From assembly GCA_902795985.1 (NCBI GenBank), contig CADBNG010000034.1, positions 1-6,317 of the forward strand: a DNA stretch of 6,317 nt, read 5' to 3'. Positions 1 through 5,124 of this stretch are shown here, piece by piece (within the stretch, counting starts at the first letter, position 1; each line of letters opens with the position of its first letter). This DNA comes from an uncultured Lachnospiraceae bacterium. GTDB taxonomy: Bacteria; Bacillota_A; Clostridia; Lachnospirales; Lachnospiraceae. The notes beneath the pieces were generated by a model, which saw nothing but the letters and a program-made list of their open reading frames with translations, did not search any database and had not been told where the DNA came from. The position numbers and the translations under genes are program-made.

Positions 1-99
1 ATGCAAGAACCTCTTCCCTTTCTTCTTCCATTTCAGATTCTTCGTATCCAAAAAAGGAAAGCTCATCAAGAAAATGCACAAGCACTTAGCTCCAATTAG
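1..99 (+). other. possible 3' end of a plus-strand gene
   Basis: The first forward frame is open from the window edge to a TAG at 97-99. It encodes about 32 residues that begin MQEPLPFLLPF and end ENAQALSSN. The reading is not low-complexity, so it could be the tail of a gene that starts outside the window. It could equally be chance, because 32 codons without a stop is not significant. An ATG occupies positions 1-3, but no upstream sequence is available to judge a start. I do not recognise the product. A 7-bp inverted repeat overlaps the stop codon. Confidence 0.2.
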
Positions 100-121
100 T
101 TTGTCATTCCGACGCTAATTG
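93..121. repeat. inverted repeat CAATTAG/CTAATTG
   Basis: CAATTAG at 93-99 and CTAATTG at 115-121 are perfectly complementary around a 15-nt loop. No T-run follows on either strand, so this is not a convincing intrinsic terminator. It overlaps the TAG of the possible 3' gene fragment at 1-99. Confidence 0.35.
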
Positions 122-613
122 ATGTTGTAACGGATCAGTTCGCTATCCCGATGCACTCCTCTTTCTCAAATTTCCTCCCCTTTTTTGCAATCTTTTATCT
201 CAAAAAAAGAAGAAGAAAAGAAAGAAAAAATACAGCGCATCCGCGGGCACTTCCCGCATATAAAGGACCGGTTTTAGTTACATTTACAAGGGAGAAAAAC
301 AAAAGAAAGAATAAAAGAAAAGAAATATTTTCAAGAGCAAAAGAATGGAGGAAAAACATCTCCTGCCATCTGCGTCTCAGGAGGGTTTTGGTGTCACAGC
401 TCCCTGGGTGTTTAGCCAATATATTATATCAAAAAGTGCTTGTTTTAGCTGGTTACTGAAACCATTTAACCCAGATTGCACCATATAATATATAGGATGG
501 AGGTTGCGCTTTTTTATGAAAGTACCGTTATACCCCCATATGCCCCAACATGTGGAAATAATATATTATATCCTTACCTGGGGCTGCTTGGTGTGCCCAA
601 AATTTTCTGATGA
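100..613. other. AT-rich intergenic stretch without a supported gene
   Basis: The composition changes abruptly relative to the GC-richer genes that follow. The plus strand is strongly purine-biased at about 200-232 and 292-356, with runs of A and AGAA-type words. A small GCGGG-CACTT-CCCGC hairpin lies near 242-256. Three copies of an 11-bp AT box occur at 419-571. Translations through this region on both strands are low-complexity (Lys/Arg-rich one way, Phe/Leu-rich the other) and lack a well-placed ribosome binding site. I found no tRNA, rRNA or recognisable riboswitch here, and the TATAAT-like words have no matching -35 element. Confidence 0.6.
419..571. repeat. three alternating copies of an ATATATTATAT box
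   Basis: ATATATTATAT occurs at 419-429 and 561-571, and its exact reverse complement ATATAATATAT lies between them at 483-493. The copies therefore alternate in orientation, with start-to-start spacings of 64 and 78 bp. The middle copy read on the minus strand and the third copy read on the plus strand are both followed within about 10 bases by CTGGG, so similarity extends beyond the AT core. Each copy contains a TATAAT-like hexamer on one strand. The function is unknown. Confidence 0.45.
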
Positions 614-651
614 AAAAGAGAACCGAGTAAATATATACAGGGTTCTCTTTT
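614..651 (-). terminator. intrinsic terminator downstream of the GMP synthase gene (bidirectional form)
   Basis: An 11-bp perfect stem, AAAAGAGAACC at 614-624 with GGTTCTCTTTT at 641-651, encloses a 16-nt AT-rich loop. On the minus strand the stem ends in a T-run covering 613-617, about 90 nt after the GMP synthase stop codon. On the plus strand a second T-run follows at about 655-661, so the element could terminate from either side. Confidence 0.75.
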
Positions 652-673
652 GCTCTTTTTTATTCAGTTTTTA

Positions 674-734
674 TGTCCCGATTTTTGAGATATTATTTTG
701 CCCTTTTTGTGAGAAAGGACTTTGTACCGGGACA
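674..734. repeat. 7-bp inverted repeat in the 3' untranslated region of the GMP synthase gene
   Basis: TGTCCCG at 674-680 and CGGGACA at 728-734 are complementary and enclose 47 nt. Inside them lies a smaller hairpin, CCTTT at 702-706 with AAAGG at 714-718. Together they could fold as a branched structure between the stop codon at 741 and the terminator at 614-651. On the plus strand the right arm is followed by a T-run at 736-742, so it could also act as a weak terminator in that direction. The role is unproven. Confidence 0.35.
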
Positions 735-740
735 GTTTTT

Positions 741-1724
741 TTATTCGTACTCCACCGTTGCCGGCGGTTTCGGTGTGTAATCAATCAGCACCCGGTTAAT
801 CCCCGGCACTTCCGTGGTGATACGTTTTACCAGATGGTCGATCAGCTCTGCCGGAAGATGCTCCACGGTCACTTCCATAACATCCGTCGTATTGATGGCG
901 CGGATGATGCAGGGCCAGTTGAAGGTCCGTTTTCCGTCGGTCACGCCGGTGGATTTGAAATCCGGAACGACGGTGAAATACTGCCAGACTTTGCCTTCCA
1001 GACCGTTTTTCGCAAATTCTTCCCGAAGAATGGCGTCGGATTCGCGGACGGCTTCGAGGCGGTCACGGGTGATGGCGCCGGGGCAGCGTACGCCGAGGCC
1101 GGGACCCGGGAACGGCTGACGGTAAACCATATTGTCCGGCAGTCCCAGCTCTTTGCCGACCACGCGGACTTCATCCTTGAAAAGGATGCGGACGGGCTCG
1201 ACCAGTTCGAACTTCAGGTCCTCGGGAAGGCCTCCGGCGTTATGATGGGCCTTGATGCCCGCTTCGCTTTCCAGAATATCCGGCCAGATCGTGCCCTGGG
1301 CCAGGAATTCGATGCCTTCCTGCTTCCGGGCTTCTTCCGCGAATACTTCGATAAACTCCCCGCCGATGATCATGCGCTTCTGCTCAGGATCGGTCACGCC
1401 GGCCAGCTTGTCCAGGAAACGGTCCACGGCATCCACGTAAATCAGGTTCGCGCCGAGTTCCTCGCGGAATACCTTAATCACCTGCTCCGGCTCTCCTTTA
1501 CGAAGCAGTCCGTGGTTTACATGAACGCAGACCAGCTGATCGCCGATTGCTTTAATCAGGAGGGCGGCAACCACGGATGAATCCACGCCGCCGGAAAGCG
1601 CCAGCAGCACTTTCTTATCGCCGACCTGTTCCTGGATCGCGGCGATCTGTTCGTCAATAAAGGTCTTTGCCAGTTCCGGTGTGGTGATACGGGTCATATC
1701 TTCGGGTCGAACTGCTCCTGCCAT
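741..1724 (-). CDS. guaA: GMP synthase, stand-alone ATP-pyrophosphatase subunit (no amidotransferase domain)
   Basis: The protein has 327 residues and matches the C-terminal two thirds of GMP synthase, which adenylates XMP with ATP and replaces the adenylate with ammonia to give GMP in purine synthesis. The PP-loop SGGVDSS is at residues 44-50. Family signatures follow: HVNHGLLRKGE near 68-78, GTIWPDILES at 144-153, HHNAGGLP at 160-167, PFPGPGLGVR at 204-213, and the dimerisation-domain tail KPPATVEYE at 319-327. The start at 1724 is chosen because AAGGAGG lies 6 nt upstream. The frame stays open to 1871, but that extension overlaps the leader and does not resemble the family. Bacterial GuaA is usually about 510-525 residues with an N-terminal glutamine amidotransferase. 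Here that domain is absent and nothing in the upstream 200 bp encodes it, so the protein resembles the two-subunit (GuaAb) form. Ammonia must come from a separate amidotransferase or from free ammonium. Confidence 0.93.
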   Translation of the reverse strand: MAGAVRPEDMTRITTPELAKTFIDEQIAAIQEQVGDKKVLLALSGGVDSSVVAALLIKAIGDQLVCVHVNHGLLRKGEPEQVIKVFREELGANLIYVDAVDRFLDKLAGVTDPEQKRMIIGGEFIEVFAEEARKQEGIEFLAQGTIWPDILESEAGIKAHHNAGGLPEDLKFELVEPVRILFKDEVRVVGKELGLPDNMVYRQPFPGPGLGVRCPGAITRDRLEAVRESDAILREEFAKNGLEGKVWQYFTVVPDFKSTGVTDGKRTFNWPCIIRAINTTDVMEVTVEHLPAELIDHLVKRITTEVPGINRVLIDYTPKPPATVEYE

Positions 1725-1730
1725 TGGAAA

Positions 1731-1737
1731 CCTCCTT
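1731..1737 (-). promoter_or_regulatory. ribosome binding site of the GMP synthase gene
   Basis: AAGGAGG on the minus strand is separated by 6 nt from the ATG at 1722-1724. It is a near-perfect Shine-Dalgarno sequence and fixes the start, ruling out the longer open frame. Confidence 0.85.
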
Positions 1738-1766
1738 ATAAATAAATGGTTTATATAATAGAATCT

Positions 1767-1864
1767 GCCGGTAAAACACCGGCGGTACTGCATTTTAAAC
1801 CGGACGGTTTTCCTTAATCCGCCCTGGGCGGACAGATCCTTTAAAAGACCTGCCGGTGTCCGGT
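1767..1864 (-). promoter_or_regulatory. structured leader of the GMP synthase mRNA with competing stems
   Basis: Several helices can form in the roughly 150-nt leader. GCCGGT-GTTTT-ACCGGC makes a local hairpin (1767-1783). TCCGCC-CAG-GGCGGA makes another (1818-1832). The segment at 1858-1864 is a perfect 7-bp complement of 1799-1805. The segment at 1852-1859 is a perfect 8-bp complement of 1776-1783, which is also one arm of the first hairpin. The last pairing and the local hairpin exclude each other, which is typical of a switching leader. No T-run follows the 3' hairpin, so any control would more likely act on translation or stability. I looked for purine, ZTP, guanidine and THF riboswitch signatures and did not recognise one. 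Confidence 0.4.
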
Positions 1865-1879
1865 ATTTCAATATCTATG

Positions 1880-1908
1880 ATTATCAAAACTCCGGGGCAA
1901 ATTGTCAA
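1880..1908 (-). promoter_or_regulatory. sigma-A promoter of the GMP synthase gene
   Basis: On the minus strand a perfect -35 TTGACA (1903-1908) and a -10 GATAAT (1880-1885) are separated by exactly 17 bp. Transcription would start near 1873, leaving a leader of about 150 nt before the ATG. The -35 lies 22 bp after the stop codon of the small Cys-rich gene, so GMP synthase has its own promoter. Confidence 0.8.
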
Positions 1909-1909
1909 G

Positions 1910-1930
1910 CAGGAAAACAGTCTGTTCCTG
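1910..1930 (-). other. short stem-loop after the Feo cluster, weak terminator candidate
   Basis: Directly after the stop codon of the Cys-rich gene, CAGGAA and TTCCTG form a 6-bp stem around a 9-nt loop. It abuts the -35 element of the next promoter. No T-run follows on the minus strand, so it is a poor intrinsic terminator. Feo transcripts may continue into the GMP synthase gene or be stabilised at this stem. Confidence 0.3.
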
Positions 1931-2086
1931 TCATTTCTTTTCGCACCCGTCCGGTGCCGACCCCGTACAGGAGCTGCAGTCGCCGCAGCAGGAGCTGCCC
2001 TTCTTTTTCCTTTTGCGCAGGGTGAAAACCGATCCGCAGACGGCGGCAGCAACAAGTATAATGATTACAATATCCAAAGGTCCCAT
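1931..2086 (-). CDS. FeoB-associated Cys-rich membrane protein, 51 aa
   Basis: The gene encodes a 51-residue protein and begins 33 nt downstream of the FeoAB stop codon. Residues 1-21 (MGPLDIVIIILVAAAVCGSVF) form a single hydrophobic membrane segment. A basic stretch, RKRKKK, follows at about 24-29, which favours a cytosolic C-terminus. The tail is Cys-rich: SSCCGDCSSC at 31-40 and a further Cys at 48 before the final EKK. This layout is that of the small FeoB-associated Cys-rich membrane proteins encoded beside feoB in many Firmicutes. They are thought to help ferrous iron transport, perhaps by binding metal at the cytosolic side, but their mechanism is not established. AAAGGAG upstream supports the ATG at 2086. 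The position directly after feoAB on the same strand makes co-transcription likely. Confidence 0.85.
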   Translation of the reverse strand: MGPLDIVIIILVAAAVCGSVFTLRKRKKKGSSCCGDCSSCTGSAPDGCEKK

Positions 2087-2100
2087 AAAGGAGCTCCTTT
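2087..2100 (-). promoter_or_regulatory. palindromic ribosome binding site AAAGGAGCTCCTTT
   Basis: The 14 bases directly before the ATG of the Cys-rich gene form a perfect palindrome that contains the AAAGGAG Shine-Dalgarno sequence. In RNA, AAAGG could pair with CCTTT around an AGCT loop and hide the ribosome binding site. The stem is short and may be opened by ribosomes finishing feoB just upstream. Confidence 0.5.
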
Positions 2101-2119
2101 CCGAAAATGATTTTCCGGC

Positions 2120-4468
2120 TTATCCCAGACCGGCTGCCAGACCGATCAGCCGGATGATCCAGGCAACGACCCAGCCGACGGCGCACTGCCAGATGATGAC
2201 GCCCGCGGCCCATCTGTTTCCCATTTCACGCCGGATCGCCGCAATGGCTGCCACGCAGGGCGTATAGAGAAGGGAAAAGGCCAGCATGGCAAGCGCGGAC
2301 GCGGTGGACAGAACCGTGGAAAGGTTTGCCGGGAAAAGCATCTGCATAACGGAAACCACGCTTTCCTTCGCCAGAAAACCGCTGATCAGGGAAGTCACGA
2401 TCCGCCAGTCGCCCAGACCCAGGGGCGAAAATACCGGCGCGATGAATCCCGCGAACACAGCCAGAATACTGGTTGACGAATCCGCCACATAGTTCATATG
2501 CAGGTCAAAGCTCTGCAGGAACCAGACCACGATCGTCGCGATCAGGATCACGCTGAAGGCTCTGGTCAGGAAGTCTTTTGCCTTATCCCAAAGCAGCCGC
2601 AGCACATTTTTCACGCCGGGCAGGCGGTAATTCGGAAGCTCCATTACAAACGGAACGGCCTCTCCCTTAAAGAGCGTTCCTTTCATCAGGAAGGCTGCCA
2701 GGATCCCGACCACGATGCCAAGAACGTAAACACAGGTCATGATCAGGCCGCCCTTCCCCGGGAAAAAGGCATTGACGAAGAAACCGTAAATCGGAATCTT
2801 TGCCGAACAGCTCATAAACGGGGTCAGAAGGATGGTCATGCGGCGGTCCCGGCGGCTCGGCAGCGTCCGGGTGGACATGACGGCGGGCACCGTGCAGCCG
2901 AAACCGATCAGCATCGGGACAATACTCCGGCCCGAAAGACCGATTTTACGCAGGATCTTATCCATAAAGAACGCGACCCGTGCCGTATAACCGCTGTCTT
3001 CCATCAGAGAAAGGAAGAAGAACATGATGACAACGATCGGGATGAAGCTCAGTACGCTTCCGACCCCTTCGAAGATCCCCGCGATTACGAGATCATGGAT
3101 AACCTCATTTACGCCGCCGGCCGACATCCAGCCGTCGACCGCGTCCGCAAGGGCGCCGATCCCCATTTCCAGCCAGCCCTGGAAAATCGGGCCGATCACA
3201 TTGAACGTAAGGATGAACACGACCGCCATAATCCCGATAAAGCAGGGGATCGCGGTCCATTTGCCGGTCAGCACCCGGTCGATCTTTTCGGAACGCTTTC
3301 GTTCGCGGCTTTCAACCGGTTTTACCACCGTGTGCTCACAGACCCGTTCGATATAGTCAAAGCGCATATCCGCGATGGCCGCGCTTCGGTCCATACCGCC
3401 TTCGTTTTCCATCTGGAGGACCACATGCTCCAGCATTTCCCGTTCGTTTTCGTCCAGGGACAGCTGCTTCAGGACCAGCTCGTCGTTTTCGATGGCTTTG
3501 GTCGCTGCAAAACGCAGCGGCAGTCCGCACCGTTCCGCATGGTCTTCGATAATTGATTCCACGGCATGAATAGCCCGGTGGATCGCGCCGCCATGATCGT
3601 CCCGGCTGCAGAAATCCTGAGGAATGGGCCGCTCCCGGTACCGGGCAATGTGCAGCGCATGATTGACGACTTCTTCGACCCCTTCGTTTTTTATTGCGGA
3701 AATGGGTACCACCGGTACGCCCAGCATTTCCTCCATCCGGTTGATGTCAATGGTGCCGCCGTTGCCGGTGAGTTCGTCCATCATATTGAGGGCCACCACC
3801 ATGGGCGTATTCATCTCCAGCAGCTGCAGCGTCAGATACAGATTCCGCTCGATATTGGTGGCATCTACAATATTGATAATCGCGTGAGGCCGCTCCTTCA
3901 GCACAAAGTTCCGGGAAACGATCTCTTCGCTGCTGTACGGCGACATGGAATAAATTCCCGGAAGATCCGTCACCCGGGTATCCGGATGTCCTTTGATCGG
4001 GCCGTCCTTCCGGTCCACCGTTACGCCGGGGAAATTGCCGACACGCTGGTTGGCCCCTGTCAGCTGGTTGAACAGGGTGGTCTTTCCGCAGTTCTGATTG
4101 CCGACCAGGGCGTAGGTCAGGGTGGTGCCCTGAGGAACCGGCTCTTCGTTTCCGGGGATATGATACCGGCCGTCCTCGCCGATACCGGGATGATCCGACC
4201 GGTCCACGACGTCGATTCTTTTGTGCTGATTGCTTCTTTCCGGAATCGGTCTGATTCCGATCTGCGCCGCGTCGTCCAGACGAAGCGTCAGCTCATAACC
4301 ATGGATCTGAACCTCCATGGGATCCCCCATCGGCGCGTATTTGACCAGCGTCAGTTCCGCGCCGGGAATCACGCCCATGTCCAGAAAATGCTGGCGAAGC
4401 GCTCCTTCTCCCCCCACCCGGGTAATGACGGCATGCTCGCCGATTTTCAGTTCTTTTAATGTAGGCAT
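2120..4468 (-). CDS. feoB: FeoA-FeoB fusion, ferrous iron transporter
   Basis: This 782-residue protein imports Fe(II) across the cytoplasmic membrane. Residues 1-75 form a FeoA-type SH3-like domain (LKELKIGEHAVITRVGGEG, with LRQHFLDMGVIPG at 24-36). A polar linker at about 76-117 leads into the FeoB G domain. G1 GNQNCGKTT lies at 123-131, G2 Thr at 150, G3 DLPG at 168-171, G4 NMMD at 228-231 and G5 SA near 257. A helical GDI-like region follows, to about 390. The membrane part, from about 405, carries the paired gate motifs: MEDSGYTARVAF, GFGCTVPAV, FMSCSAKIPIY, FLAKESVV and LLYTPCVAAIAAIRRE. Conserved Cys residues are at 525, 554 and 738. FeoA and FeoB are separate proteins in many bacteria, but fusions are known in anaerobes. 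The ATG at 4468 has AAGGAG 6 nt upstream. The frame is intact to a TAA at 2120. Confidence 0.96.
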   Translation of the reverse strand: MPTLKELKIGEHAVITRVGGEGALRQHFLDMGVIPGAELTLVKYAPMGDPMEVQIHGYELTLRLDDAAQIGIRPIPERSNQHKRIDVVDRSDHPGIGEDGRYHIPGNEEPVPQGTTLTYALVGNQNCGKTTLFNQLTGANQRVGNFPGVTVDRKDGPIKGHPDTRVTDLPGIYSMSPYSSEEIVSRNFVLKERPHAIINIVDATNIERNLYLTLQLLEMNTPMVVALNMMDELTGNGGTIDINRMEEMLGVPVVPISAIKNEGVEEVVNHALHIARYRERPIPQDFCSRDDHGGAIHRAIHAVESIIEDHAERCGLPLRFAATKAIENDELVLKQLSLDENEREMLEHVVLQMENEGGMDRSAAIADMRFDYIERVCEHTVVKPVESRERKRSEKIDRVLTGKWTAIPCFIGIMAVVFILTFNVIGPIFQGWLEMGIGALADAVDGWMSAGGVNEVIHDLVIAGIFEGVGSVLSFIPIVVIMFFFLSLMEDSGYTARVAFFMDKILRKIGLSGRSIVPMLIGFGCTVPAVMSTRTLPSRRDRRMTILLTPFMSCSAKIPIYGFFVNAFFPGKGGLIMTCVYVLGIVVGILAAFLMKGTLFKGEAVPFVMELPNYRLPGVKNVLRLLWDKAKDFLTRAFSVILIATIVVWFLQSFDLHMNYVADSSTSILAVFAGFIAPVFSPLGLGDWRIVTSLISGFLAKESVVSVMQMLFPANLSTVLSTASALAMLAFSLLYTPCVAAIAAIRREMGNRWAAGVIIWQCAVGWVVAWIIRLIGLAAGLG

Positions 4469-4474
4469 CAGGCA

Positions 4475-4480
4475 CTCCTT
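4475..4480 (-). promoter_or_regulatory. ribosome binding site of feoAB
   Basis: AAGGAG within CTAAAAGGAG lies 6 nt before the ATG at 4466-4468 and supports this start, which places the complete FeoA domain in frame. A small ACCGG/CCGGT hairpin (4485-4501) lies directly upstream in the leader. Confidence 0.8.
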
Positions 4481-4526
4481 TTAGACCGGTTGTTTCCCGG
4501 TTTTTAGTTCATCCTGAAAAGAATTC

Positions 4527-4540
4527 ATAAAAACTTTTAT
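4527..4540 (-). promoter_or_regulatory. AT dyad in the feoAB upstream region, possible operator or -10 region
   Basis: ATAAAA-AC-TTTTAT is a perfect 14-bp dyad about 60 bp before the feoAB ATG, between the terminator of the regulator gene and the feoAB start. On the minus strand a TATGAA word at its edge could serve as a -10 element. I see no good -35 element, so the feoAB promoter is not securely located. The dyad does not match a DtxR or Fur box. Confidence 0.3.
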
Positions 4541-4557
4541 CCGAAACTATAGGACCG

Positions 4558-4591
4558 GAAAAAAGCACAGGATCCGCACAGATCCTGTGCT
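4558..4591 (-). terminator. intrinsic terminator after the MarR-family gene
   Basis: An 11-bp perfect stem, AGCACAGGATC with GATCCTGTGCT (4564-4574 and 4581-4591), closes a 6-nt loop. On the minus strand a run of T (4559-4564) and then CCGG follow. It begins about 18 nt after the MarR stop codon and separates that transcript from feoAB, so feoAB should need its own promoter or readthrough. Confidence 0.9.
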
Positions 4592-4609
4592 CTCAGTTAT
4601 GAAATCATA

Positions 4610-5035
4610 TTACTCGTTTTTCATCTGAATCTCAATCAGCTGGCAAAGCAGATCGAACCACTTCCGGGCGTCTTCTTCCCCCATCTCCTGAACCATCCGC
4701 TGATGCTCCCTGTTCAGGTTTTCCGTGATCTCCTCCGCGTGCGCCCGTCCGGATGCCGTCATCTCTATCCGTACTTTCCGGAGGTCGCCTCCATCCTGAA
4801 CCCGGCGGACAAAGCCCCTTTCTTCCAGCCTTTTCATAATATTTGCCACACGTCCCGCCGTCAGGCCGAAATGCTCGATGATGTCGATCGCGTACGTCTC
4901 CTGACTGCGCTGATCCAGCCAGAGAAGCACGCCCTGTTCTCCGTTTGATGAAAGCGCCTTTCCGATCCGGATCAGCTGCTTCGCGTGATCAATTCTCAGT
5001 TTGGTGAATTGTTTGGACAGCTCTTCTGTTGTCAT
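4610..5035 (-). CDS. MarR-family transcriptional regulator
   Basis: This 141-residue protein has the MarR layout. N-terminal helices for dimerisation run from about 1 to 45. A winged helix-turn-helix occupies about 46-97, with the recognition helix in LTAGRVANIMKRLEERGF (58-75). The beta wing is RRVQDGGDLRKVRIEMT (77-93), whose DLRKV resembles the family's DxR signature. Long C-terminal helices complete the dimer. MarR proteins bind palindromes as dimers and often respond to a ligand, metal or redox signal; the ligand cannot be read here. The gene sits between an iron-sulfur enzyme and feoAB on one strand, and its promoter carries an iron-box-like palindrome, so a role in iron homeostasis is a reasonable inference. 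The ATG at 5035 is preceded by AGAGGG at 5040-5045. No Cys-rich metal site is visible; there is one Cys at 131. Confidence 0.9.
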   Translation of the reverse strand: MTTEELSKQFTKLRIDHAKQLIRIGKALSSNGEQGVLLWLDQRSQETYAIDIIEHFGLTAGRVANIMKRLEERGFVRRVQDGGDLRKVRIEMTASGRAHAEEITENLNREHQRMVQEMGEEDARKWFDLLCQLIEIQMKNE

Positions 5036-5068
5036 AATTCCCTCTGTCTGTGGTTATATTCGAAACCT

Positions 5069-5087
5069 AAAGGTTAGTTTAACCTAA
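5069..5087 (-). promoter_or_regulatory. iron-box-like palindromic operator over the MarR promoter
   Basis: The core AGGTTA-gtt-TAACCT (5071-5085) is a perfect inverted repeat. Aligned with the DtxR/IdeR iron box TTAGGTTAGSCTAACCTAA, the 19 bases at 5069-5087 match at 15 positions by eye. The mismatches are the first two bases and the central two. A further AACCT half-site (5064-5068) abuts it, giving AACCT-aa-AGGTT as an overlapping second dyad. The site covers the -10 element, which suits repression. It could be bound by a DtxR-type iron regulator or by the MarR protein itself. Confidence 0.6.
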
Positions 5088-5105
5088 CTTCAGCTCAAAT
5101 GTCAA
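5076..5105 (-). promoter_or_regulatory. sigma-A promoter of the MarR-family gene
   Basis: A perfect -35 TTGACA (5100-5105) is followed after 18 bp by a weaker -10 TAAACT (5076-5081). The -10 is inside the palindromic operator. The promoter starts about 20 bp after the radical SAM stop codon, and no terminator is visible in between, so readthrough from the radical SAM gene is also possible. Confidence 0.65.
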
Positions 5106-5124
5106 GGCGAACAGGCATAATTAT

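Noticed and set aside
361..420. CTGAGA word on the minus strand suggesting a TPP riboswitch
   Set aside because: The other conserved TPP elements and the paired arms are missing, and no gene follows on that strand within the window.
151..459. Forward open frame of 102 codons in the AT-rich island
   Set aside because: The product is low-complexity Lys/Arg repeats caused by the purine-rich DNA. No ribosome binding site and no recognisable fold.
504..1580. Long forward open frame of 358 codons starting in the AT-rich region
   Set aside because: From about 741 it runs antisense to the well-supported GMP synthase gene, it switches composition there, and its only candidate start codons are a TTG or an ATG 12 nt from a GGAGG. 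It is most likely a shadow frame.
1725..1871. N-terminal extension of the GMP synthase frame
   Set aside because: The extension would remove the role of the AAGGAGG site before 1724, starts around the predicted transcription start, and has no similarity to an amidotransferase domain.
1795..2055. Minus-strand frame of 86 codons overlapping the small Cys-rich gene
   Set aside because: It is in another frame from the Cys-rich membrane protein, which has a ribosome binding site and family-like layout, and it runs across the guaA promoter.
2498..3556. Forward open frame of 352 codons opposite feoAB
   Set aside because: It lies wholly antisense to conserved FeoB motifs, its translation is His/Arg/Asp-rich with no recognisable domain, and it has no promoter.
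3566..4459. Forward open frame of 297 codons opposite the 5' half of feoAB
   Set aside because: It is antisense to the FeoA and G domains, with no family resemblance and no ribosome binding site that I would trust.
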